Translations under genes and position numbers: made by a program | The notes under the pieces: generated by a model | What the model was told of the DNA's origin: nothing | Seen by the model: the letters and a program-made list of their open reading frames with translations, nothing else | Database searches by the model: none | From: Rhizobium giardinii bv. giardinii H152 | GTDB taxonomy: Bacteria; Pseudomonadota; Alphaproteobacteria; Rhizobiales; Rhizobiaceae | Assembly: GCF_000379605.1 (NCBI RefSeq) | Contig: NZ_KB902591.1 | Location: 49,918-113,917, forward strand | Reading direction: 5' to 3' | DNA: 64,000 nt | Part shown: piece after piece, positions 58,035 to 64,000 of the stretch | Layout: the number at the start of each line of letters is the position of its first letter | Position numbering within the stretch: position 1 is the stretch's first letter

Positions 58035-58820
58035 ATGGATTTGAATCCCCCGCCCTTTTCGACATTTTACCATGATGGGCTGAACATCGCCTATTTCGAC
58101 GAGGGCGACCCGTCGGGTGATCCGATACTTCTCATTCATGGATTCGCCTCCACCGCCAATGTGAACTGGGTCTACCCGGGTTGGCTGAAGACGCTCGGCG
58201 ATGCCGGATATCGGGTGATCGCACTCGATAATCGCGGCCATGGCGCCAGCGACAAGCCGCATGATCCGACCGTTTACCACCCACCGGCAATGGCCGGCGA
58301 CGCGATCGCGCTGCTCGACCATCTCGGCATCGCCGAGGCGCATGTGATGGGCTATTCCATGGGGGCGCGCATTTCTGCCTTTCTGACGCTCGCCAACCCC
58401 CATCGCGTCCGCTCCCTCATTCTCGGCGGACTCGGCATCGGCATGGTGACCGGGGTCGGAGAATGGGATCCGATCGCAGACGCGCTCACAGCGCCGTCCC
58501 TCGATGTGGTGACCCATGAGCGCGGCCGTATGTTCCGTGCCTTTGCCGACCAGACGAAAAGCGACCGCCATGCACTTGCGGCCTGCATCTCGACCTCGCG
58601 CGACCTTCTTTCCATCGAGGAGGTGGGGCGGATCGATGTGCCGGTGCTGGTTGCCGTGGGTACGAAGGACGATATCGCCGGCTCACCGCAAGAGCTCGCA
58701 ACGCTCATTCCGCACGCCCTGGCGCTGGATATTCCCGGCCGGGACCATATGCTGGCCGTCGGCGACCGGGTCTTCAAGAAAGCCGCGCTCGAGTTTCTGG
58801 CGAGGGTCGGGCAGGCGTGA
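58035..58820 (+). CDS. Alpha/beta-fold hydrolase
   Basis: The 261-residue protein has the oxyanion segment LLIHGFAST, the nucleophile elbow GYSMGAR (Ser at about 112), an Asp in LVAVGTKDDIAG and the late His in IPGRDHMLAVGD, a complete catalytic triad of the alpha/beta-hydrolase superfamily. The substrate is unknown; esterase, lactonase or haloperoxidase-type activity are all possible. It is followed closely by cysE, about 100 bp on. Confidence 0.88.
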   Translation: MDLNPPPFSTFYHDGLNIAYFDEGDPSGDPILLIHGFASTANVNWVYPGWLKTLGDAGYRVIALDNRGHGASDKPHDPTVYHPPAMAGDAIALLDHLGIAEAHVMGYSMGARISAFLTLANPHRVRSLILGGLGIGMVTGVGEWDPIADALTAPSLDVVTHERGRMFRAFADQTKSDRHALAACISTSRDLLSIEEVGRIDVPVLVAVGTKDDIAGSPQELATLIPHALALDIPGRDHMLAVGDRVFKKAALEFLARVGQA

Positions 58821-58921
58821 AGCAGCCGGAGTGTTTTAGCGCTCATTTTCGGACAGGCATTTATATCCGGGCCGATTTGGCCTATATCATCATCGACGAC
58901 GTACTACGAAGGAGAGCGGCG

Positions 58922-59749
58922 ATGGTCGCCAGAACTGACATACGCCCGACCGAGACCGTGAAGATCATGGACCCGATCTGGGACGCCCTGCAGGAGGAGG
59001 CGCGCGCCGCCGCCCAGCAGGACCCATTGCTTGCGGCGTTTCTCTACTCGACCATCATCAATCAGCGTTCGCTGGAAGACAGCGTCATCTATCGCATATG
59101 CGAGCGGCTCGATCATCCCGACCTGCAGGCCAACCTGCTGCGGCAGACCTTTGCGGAAATGCTGGAAGACTGGCCGGAATGGGGGGCGATCCTGCGCGTC
59201 GATATCCAGGCGGTCTACGACCGCGACCCTGCCTGCACGCGGTTCCTGGAAGCAATCCTCTATTTCAAGGGGTTCCATGCGATCCAGACCCATCGGCTGG
59301 CACATTGGCTGCTGAACCGTGGCCGCCGCGATTTTGCCCTCTACCTGCAGAGCCGCTCTTCCTCCGTATTCCAGACGGATATCAATCCCGCAGCACGCGT
59401 CGGCAAGGGCATCTTCCTTGATCACGCAACGGGGCTCGTCGTCGGAGAAACCGCGGTGATCGGCGACAATGTCTCCATCCTGCATGGCGTGACGCTTGGC
59501 GGCACCGGCAAAGAGGGCAGCGACCGTCATCCGAAGATCGGCAATGGCGTGCTGATCGGTGCCGGGGCGAAGATTTTGGGTAACATCCACATCGGCAATT
59601 GCTCGCGCGTGGCTGCGGGGTCGGTCGTGCTCAAGGAAGTCCCGCCGAAAACCACGGTGGCCGGCGTCCCGGCTCGGGTCGTGGGCGAGGCGGGCTGCTC
59701 CGAGCCGTCGCGTTCCATGGACCAGTTGCTGGTTTCGTTCGAGATCTGA
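58922..59749 (+). CDS. cysE: Serine O-acetyltransferase
   Basis: The 275-residue enzyme acetylates serine with acetyl-CoA, the first step of cysteine synthesis. The N-terminal helical region (IWDALQEEARAAAQQDPLLAAFLYSTI) and hexapeptide-repeat beta helix (GKGIFLDHATGLVVGETAVIGDNVSILHGVTLGGTGKE...DRHPKIG) are typical; His in LDHATG and HGVTLGG are catalytic. The start ATG 58922 follows GAAGGAGAG. Along with cysG-cysI it supports sulfur assimilation, although it is not in that operon. Confidence 0.96.
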   Translation: MVARTDIRPTETVKIMDPIWDALQEEARAAAQQDPLLAAFLYSTIINQRSLEDSVIYRICERLDHPDLQANLLRQTFAEMLEDWPEWGAILRVDIQAVYDRDPACTRFLEAILYFKGFHAIQTHRLAHWLLNRGRRDFALYLQSRSSSVFQTDINPAARVGKGIFLDHATGLVVGETAVIGDNVSILHGVTLGGTGKEGSDRHPKIGNGVLIGAGAKILGNIHIGNCSRVAAGSVVLKEVPPKTTVAGVPARVVGEAGCSEPSRSMDQLLVSFEI

Positions 59750-59850
59750 TTTGCAGCGATTTGTCGGCTGGCGGCCGAGCCAAGGGGTTTACACCGCTTG
59801 AGGCGCCGTGCAAGAAGCGGCGCAAATCAAACCCGCCATGGAGAAAAGAC

Positions 59851-60054
59851 TTGAAGCCCGAAGAAATCAGAAAACTCGAAGCCTATTTCAAGCGCACTTT
59901 CAACCAGTCGATGGTCATCAAGGCGCGTCCGAAGAAGGACGAGTCCGCCGAAGTCTACCTCGGCGATGAGTTTCTGGGCGTTGTCTTCCGTGATGAGGAA
60001 GATGGCGAGCTGTCCTACAATTTTTCGATGGCCATTCTCGACATCGACCTCTGA
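59851..60054 (+). CDS. DUF3126 family protein
   Basis: The 67-residue protein matches the small alphaproteobacterial DUF3126 family (KPEEIRKLEAYFKRTFN, then VYLGDEFLGVVFRDEEDGELSYNFSMAILDIDL). Its function is unknown; conservation suggests a cytoplasmic housekeeping or adaptor role. The start is a TTG at 59851, 7 nt behind GGAG; no in-frame ATG precedes the conserved sequence. A terminator lies 31 bp after the stop. Confidence 0.85.
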   Translation: MKPEEIRKLEAYFKRTFNQSMVIKARPKKDESAEVYLGDEFLGVVFRDEEDGELSYNFSMAILDIDL

Positions 60055-60084
60055 TCGCTCGCTGCAGTTGAGTTGATCGCTTTT

Positions 60085-60117
60085 AACCCGGCTCTGATTT
60101 CAGGCCGGGTTGTTTTC
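60085..60117 (+). terminator. Rho-independent terminator after DUF3126
   Basis: AACCCGGC (60085-60092) and GCCGGGTT (60104-60111) form an 8-bp stem that can extend inward through CTGA/TCAG, followed by GTTTTC. Confidence 0.85.
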
Positions 60118-60205
60118 ATAAATCATATTATTCATTTATTTTTTTTGAAAAAACGCCTCCAATTCCGCCGTTTTTCATCAAGCTGTTGCAATGACAGTAT
60201 TTTAT

Positions 60206-60243
60206 TGCGCTGCACGTATACATTGACTTTATTGTGCAGCGCA
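60206..60243. promoter_or_regulatory. Inverted repeat with two TGC-N3-GCA sites upstream of the phasin gene
   Basis: TGCGCTGCAC (60206-60215) and GTGCAGCGCA (60234-60243) are perfect inverted copies 18 bp apart, in an A/T-rich region 45 bp before the phasin start. Each arm contains TGC-N3-GCA, the form of site reported for the polyhydroxyalkanoate regulator PhaR (AniA/PhbF). This would couple phasin expression to PHA content. Confidence 0.5.
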
Positions 60244-60287
60244 CATAAATTGCAGTTGTCGTGAGCGTCAAAAAGAGGAGCAGCCCG

Positions 60288-60647
60288 ATGTTCAATTTCG
60301 AAGATGCAAACAAGAAAAGCAAAGAATCGATTGATACGATGTTGAAGAGCTATGCCACGCTGACCAAGGCCTTCCAGGCGATCGCCACCGAAGCCGCCGA
60401 CTATTCGAAGAAGAGTTTTGAGGACAGCGTTGCGCACCTTGAAAAGATCACTACCGTCAAGAGCGTCGAGGCTGCTTTCGAACTGCAGACCAACTACTTG
60501 AAATCGGTCTATGAAAACTATGTGGCTGAGGCCTCGAAGATCGGCGAAATGTATGCCGACCTCGCCAAGGATGCCTACAAGCCCTACGAAGCCCCGATCG
60601 CCAAGGCGACGGCTGCCGTCAAGTCCACGACCGCTGCCGCAGCGTAA
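60288..60647 (+). CDS. Phasin-family protein
   Basis: The 119-residue all-helical protein (MFNFEDANKKSKESIDTMLKS..., ATEAADYSKKSFEDSVAHLEKIT, YLKSVYENYVAEASKIGEMY) matches the phasin family that coats polyhydroxyalkanoate granules. A similar family of phasin-like proteins has granule-independent roles, so storage is likely but not proven. GAGGAG lies 7 nt before ATG 60288. Upstream sites of the PhaR type support the call. It is monocistronic, with its own terminator. Confidence 0.9.
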   Translation: MFNFEDANKKSKESIDTMLKSYATLTKAFQAIATEAADYSKKSFEDSVAHLEKITTVKSVEAAFELQTNYLKSVYENYVAEASKIGEMYADLAKDAYKPYEAPIAKATAAVKSTTAAAA

Positions 60648-60679
60648 CGCAGCGATCCACGACTCCACATCAGTTCTTG

Positions 60680-60713
60680 AAAAACCGGCTGCGCATCGCG
60701 CGGCCGGTTTTTT
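60680..60713 (+). terminator. Rho-independent terminator after the phasin gene
   Basis: The arms 60681-60694 and 60698-60711 form 14 base pairs (one G.T), with an ATC loop, and end in a T-tract to 60713. Confidence 0.93.
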
Positions 60714-60901
60714 GTTGCGCGCATCAGGCGGGGCGACCGGAGGGTCAAGAAAGTTGGTCAATCTTTGGGTCTGTGACGCAAATATGATTGCAGTGCAGGA
60801 GAACAGCCTTAAAATCCGGAAAAGAACCACTAGATTATGTTTCACGAACAGGCCGTGAATACCTCCCAAGCATTTGCGGCCGGACAAGGGAATGAAGTAG
60901 A

Positions 60902-61255
60902 ATGATCGCCATGCCGGTCTGGATGCAAAAAGACAGCGACGGGGATGGGGGCAATGCCAACCGCGGCACGTCTGTCATCACTCGGACAAAGCCGAAGACC
61001 AAGAAGCCGAGCCTGTACCGCGTACTGCTTTTGAATGACGACTACACGCCAATGGAATTCGTGATTCATATCCTGGAGCGGTTTTTCCAGAAGGATCGCG
61101 AAGCGGCAACACTGATCATGCTGCACGTTCACAACCACGGCGTGGGTGAATGCGGTGTATTCACCTACGAAGTTGCCGAAACCAAAGTGACGCAAGTGAT
61201 GGATTTCGCCCGCCAGCATCAGCACCCGCTGCAATGCGTCATGGAAAAGAAATGA
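60902..61255 (+). CDS. clpS: ATP-dependent Clp protease adaptor ClpS
   Basis: The 117-residue adaptor delivers N-degron substrates to ClpAP. A basic, Gly-rich tail of about 35 residues is followed by the core: [48 protein letters not shown]. The Asn-Asp-Asp, His and Met/Leu residues lining the N-degron pocket are in place. It precedes clpA by 9 bp, the standard arrangement. Its upstream region (60714-60901) should contain the promoter; I see nothing diagnostic in it. Confidence 0.97.
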   Translation: MIAMPVWMQKDSDGDGGNANRGTSVITRTKPKTKKPSLYRVLLLNDDYTPMEFVIHILERFFQKDREAATLIMLHVHNHGVGECGVFTYEVAETKVTQVMDFARQHQHPLQCVMEKK

Positions 61256-61264
61256 GGAACTGAC

Positions 61265-63787
61265 GTGCCAACATTTTCGACCAGCCTTGAAAAGGCGCTG
61301 CACCAGGCTCTGACGCTGGCAAATGAGCGCCATCACGAATATGCCACGCTGGAGCATCTGCTGCTGGCGCTGATCGACGATGCCGATGCGTCGGCGGTCA
61401 TGGGGGCATGCAACGTTAATCTCGACAGCCTTCGCAAGACCGTGTCAGACTACGTCGACAACGAACTCGGCAACCTGGTTACCGGTTATGACGAGGATTC
61501 CAAGCCGACGGCGGGCTTTCAACGGGTTATCCAGCGGGCGGTCATCCACGTTCAATCGTCGGGTCGAGAAGAGGTGACGGGGGCCAATGTTCTGGTTGCC
61601 ATCTTCGCCGAACGCGAGAGCCATGCCGCCTATTTCCTGCAGGAGCAGGAGATGACCCGCTACGACGCGGTCAATTTCATCTCGCACGGCATCGGCAAGC
61701 GACCAGGATCGTCGGAGACGCGTACCCCGCGCGGTGCCGACGAGCCGGAATCCGAGCAGAAGCCGTCGCGCGAGCAGGACGAAGCCGGACCGAAGAAGCA
61801 GCAGGATGCGCTGACCGCCTATTGTATCAACCTCAACGAGAAGGCCAAGGGTGGCAAGATCGATCCGCTGATCGGCCGCCACTCGGAGGTCAACCGCACC
61901 ATCCAGATCTTGTGCCGCCGTTCGAAGAACAACCCGCTCTACGTCGGCGACCCCGGCGTCGGCAAGACGGCGATCGCCGAGGGCCTCGCCAAGCGCATTG
62001 TCGAGAAGAAGGTGCCGGAAGCGTTGCAGGACGCGACGATCTTCTCGCTCGACATGGGCACGCTGTTGGCTGGCACGCGGTATCGCGGCGACTTCGAAGA
62101 ACGCTTGAAGCAGGTCGTCAAGGAACTGGAAGACTATCCGGGTGCTGTCCTGTTCATCGACGAGATTCACACCGTGATCGGCGCCGGGGCGACCTCGGGC
62201 GGCGCCATGGACGCCTCCAACCTGTTGAAGCCGGCTCTGTCCTCGGGGTCGATCCGCTGCATTGGCTCGACCACCTACAAGGAGTATCGCCAGTTCTTCG
62301 AGAAGGACCGGGCACTCGTCCGCCGCTTCCAGAAGATCGACGTCAACGAACCGACGATCCCCGATACGATCGAGATCATGAAGGGCCTGAAACCCTATTT
62401 CGAGGACTATCACAAGCTGAAATACTCGAACGAGGCGATCAAGTCTGCCGTCGAGCTTTCGGCCCGCTACATCAATGACCGCAAGCTGCCGGACAAGGCG
62501 ATCGACGTGATCGACGAGACCGGTGCCGCGCAGATGTTGCTGCCGCAGAACAAGCGGCGCAAGCTGATCACCGAGAAGGAGATCGAAGCGACGATCGCGA
62601 CGATGGCCCGCATTCCGCCGAAGACCGTTTCCAAGGACGACGAGACCGTGCTCGCCAATCTGGAAAAGGAACTGCGGTCGGTCGTCTACGGTCAGGATCT
62701 GGCGATCGAGGCCCTGGCTTCGGCGATCAAGCTGGCGCGTGCCGGCCTTCGCGAACCGAACAAGCCGATCGGCTCCTATGTCTTTTCCGGTCCGACCGGT
62801 GTCGGCAAGACGGAAGTTGCCAAGCAGCTCGCAGTCTCGCTCGGCGTGGAACTGATTCGTTTCGACATGTCGGAATATATGGAACGTCATACGGTCTCGC
62901 GCCTGCTTGGAGCGCCTCCCGGCTATGTCGGCTTCGACCAGGGCGGCCTCTTGACCGATAGCATCGACCAGCACCCGCATTCGGTGTTGCTGCTCGACGA
63001 GATCGAGAAGGCCCATCCGGACCTGTTCAACATCCTGCTGCAGGTCATGGACCATGGCTCGCTGACGGATCACAACGGCAAGAAGATAGACTTCCGTAAC
63101 GTCATCCTGATCATGACGACGAATGCTGGCGCGTCCGAAATGGCCAAGGCGGCGATCGGCTTCGGTTCCGCGAAGCGCGAAGGTGAGGACGTCGAGGCGC
63201 TGAACCGGCTGTTCACGCCCGAATTCCGCAACCGTCTCGATGCGGTGATCCCGTTCGGCTCGCTGCCGACGCCGGTCATCCACCAGGTGGTGCAGAAGTT
63301 CGTCATGCAGCTTGAAACGCAGCTTGCCGAGCGCAACGTGACCTTCGACCTGCATCCTGATGCGATCGCCTGGCTCGCCGACAAGGGCTACGACGAGAAG
63401 ATGGGCGCACGGCCGCTGGCGCGCGTCATCCAGGAAAGTGTCAAGAAGCCGCTGGCCGACGAAATCCTCTTCGGCAAGCTGAAGAAGGGCGGTGTCGTCA
63501 AGGTGACCGTCGGTATCAAGGCCGATGGCACCAAGGGTCTGATCCTCGACGCCGTGCCTGAAACGGCGCGGATCAAGCCGAAGGCCGAGGTGGTCGCGCC
63601 GGTAAGGAAGTCAGCCAAGGCGGCAAAGCCGAAGGAAATGGAAATTGTCGGCGCTGATCCGGAAGGCAGCGCCAAGCCGAAGAAGGCTGCGAAGGCAACC
63701 GCCAAGACCGAGGAGCCGGGCAGTGCCGTCCCCCCGGCAGCGCCCCGCAAGGGACGCACGGTGCCGAAGGTGCCGCGCAAGAAGTAA
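61265..63787 (+). CDS. clpA: ATP-dependent Clp protease ATP-binding subunit ClpA
   Basis: The 840-residue AAA+ unfoldase has the Clp N-domain (residues ~1-145), AAA-1 with Walker A GDPGVGKTAIAEG, AAA-2 with GPTGVGKTEVAKQ, and a ClpP-docking IGF loop. It feeds substrates, including those brought by ClpS, into ClpP. It is ~80 residues longer than the E. coli protein because of an Ala/Lys/Pro-rich basic tail (about residues 765-840). The GTG start follows GAGGAAC. Confidence 0.97.
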   Translation: MPTFSTSLEKALHQALTLANERHHEYATLEHLLLALIDDADASAVMGACNVNLDSLRKTVSDYVDNELGNLVTGYDEDSKPTAGFQRVIQRAVIHVQSSGREEVTGANVLVAIFAERESHAAYFLQEQEMTRYDAVNFISHGIGKRPGSSETRTPRGADEPESEQKPSREQDEAGPKKQQDALTAYCINLNEKAKGGKIDPLIGRHSEVNRTIQILCRRSKNNPLYVGDPGVGKTAIAEGLAKRIVEKKVPEALQDATIFSLDMGTLLAGTRYRGDFEERLKQVVKELEDYPGAVLFIDEIHTVIGAGATSGGAMDASNLLKPALSSGSIRCIGSTTYKEYRQFFEKDRALVRRFQKIDVNEPTIPDTIEIMKGLKPYFEDYHKLKYSNEAIKSAVELSARYINDRKLPDKAIDVIDETGAAQMLLPQNKRRKLITEKEIEATIATMARIPPKTVSKDDETVLANLEKELRSVVYGQDLAIEALASAIKLARAGLREPNKPIGSYVFSGPTGVGKTEVAKQLAVSLGVELIRFDMSEYMERHTVSRLLGAPPGYVGFDQGGLLTDSIDQHPHSVLLLDEIEKAHPDLFNILLQVMDHGSLTDHNGKKIDFRNVILIMTTNAGASEMAKAAIGFGSAKREGEDVEALNRLFTPEFRNRLDAVIPFGSLPTPVIHQVVQKFVMQLETQLAERNVTFDLHPDAIAWLADKGYDEKMGARPLARVIQESVKKPLADEILFGKLKKGGVVKVTVGIKADGTKGLILDAVPETARIKPKAEVVAPVRKSAKAAKPKEMEIVGADPEGSAKPKKAAKATAKTEEPGSAVPPAAPRKGRTVPKVPRKK

Positions 63788-63807
63788 GCGGCTGCAACAT
63801 ACAGACA

Positions 63808-63842
63808 CAGTGCCGGGCGGAATGGTCCGGCACTGTTTTTTT
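63808..63842 (+). terminator. Rho-independent terminator after clpA
   Basis: CAGTGCCGG (63808-63816) pairs with CCGGCACTG (63827-63835) across a 10-nt loop, followed by a T-tract to 63842. Confidence 0.93.
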
Positions 63843-63867
63843 GTGGCATGAACCAGCGGATGTTTTG

Positions 63868-64000
63868 ATGAAAAATGGCGAGACGGCCGGCTCTGCGCGG
63901 CATTGGTTCCTGGCCGGCATGATGGGTATATTCAGCCTGCCGGCGACCATCCTGATGCTGTCCTTCGTCGGCTTTTGTGCGTTCACCGCGCAGGCCGGTA
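63868..64000 (+). CDS. AzlC-family permease, N-terminal fragment (cut by window edge)
   Basis: Only the first 44 codons are inside the window. They encode a short polar start and a hydrophobic segment GMMGIFSLPATILMLSFVGFCAF, followed by TAQAG. This is the pattern of the first helix of AzlC/YgaZ branched-chain amino acid exporters, and an AzlC gene often follows clpA in rhizobia. The ATG at 63868 lacks a strong ribosome binding site. The family call rests on a short fragment. Confidence 0.5.
   Translation, partial: MKNGETAGSARHWFLAGMMGIFSLPATILMLSFVGFCAFTAQAG

Noticed and set aside
33860-58035. GGATATTCC-type motif before cysG, fpr, the flavocytochrome gene and the alpha/beta hydrolase, considered as a shared regulator site
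   Set aside because: The 9-mer also occurs inside coding sequences in this window (for example near 28254 and 58726), so its presence upstream is not distinctive.

Overview
The window is chromosomal DNA from an alphaproteobacterium, almost certainly a member of the Rhizobiaceae (Rhizobium/Agrobacterium group). The evidence is the high GC content, the lipoyl-domain-bearing PdhB, the fused IspDF, the dusB(nifR3)-ntrB-ntrC-ntrY-ntrX-dat-hfq-hflX block, the aapJQMP general amino-acid transporter, the clpS-clpA pair, and short dispersed palindromic repeats of rhizobial type. Nearly all of the 64 kb is coding. I see no rRNA, tRNA, CRISPR array, transposase or prophage.

Layout. 0.4-6.4 kb: accessory metabolism (a GH32 beta-fructosidase-type enzyme, a lytic-transglycosylase-like lipoprotein, a LysR regulator divergent from two SDR oxidoreductases, a VOC protein). 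6.4-16.9 kb: central metabolism, with kdsA, eno (with terminator), a FtsB-like protein, and the pyruvate dehydrogenase set pdhA-pdhB-pdhC, then an SGNH hydrolase and a GNAT acetyltransferase, then lpdA-lipA. 17-21 kb: a PhyH-type dioxygenase, a P-loop protein, a RatA/COQ10-like protein, and cinA and ispDF on the minus strand. 21-31 kb: nitrogen regulation and RNA biology (dusB-ntrB-ntrC, ntrY-ntrX, dat, hfq, hflX). 31-39 kb: an HCCA-isomerase-like protein, mazG, a deaminase, the siroheme/sulfite-reductase operon cysG-DUF2849-cysI-DUF934, and ferredoxin-NADP reductase. 39-41.3 kb: an orphan GntR regulator with twin operators and a serralysin-like RTX metalloprotease. 41.4-50.5 kb: the most unusual region, described below. 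50.6-60 kb: aapJQMP, metC, an FAD monooxygenase, a zinc-finger protein, an alpha/beta hydrolase, cysE and DUF3126. 60.2-64 kb: a phasin, clpS, clpA and the start of an AzlC-like permease.

The region to look at first is 41432-50522. It appears to be a single transcription unit encoding an exported 94-residue protein (possibly separate), a ferric-reductase-like flavocytochrome, a 1081-residue exported protein with four c-type heme motifs, an OmpA-type peptidoglycan-binding protein, and two exported caspase-fold proteases, both with intact His/Cys dyads. The multiheme protein and both caspases end in what look like versions of the same beta-rich domain (DUF4384-like). I read this as an envelope-located redox and protease system. 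The joint role is inference; the gene order, heme motifs and caspase motifs are visible directly.

Other regulatory structure includes twin TGATATATCA operators upstream of the GntR gene, an inverted repeat before pdhA, TGC-N3-GCA elements before the phasin gene, a TTGGAA-N9-TTCCAA site before fpr, and a 34-nt dispersed repeat whose second copy forms the 3' end of the GntR coding sequence.
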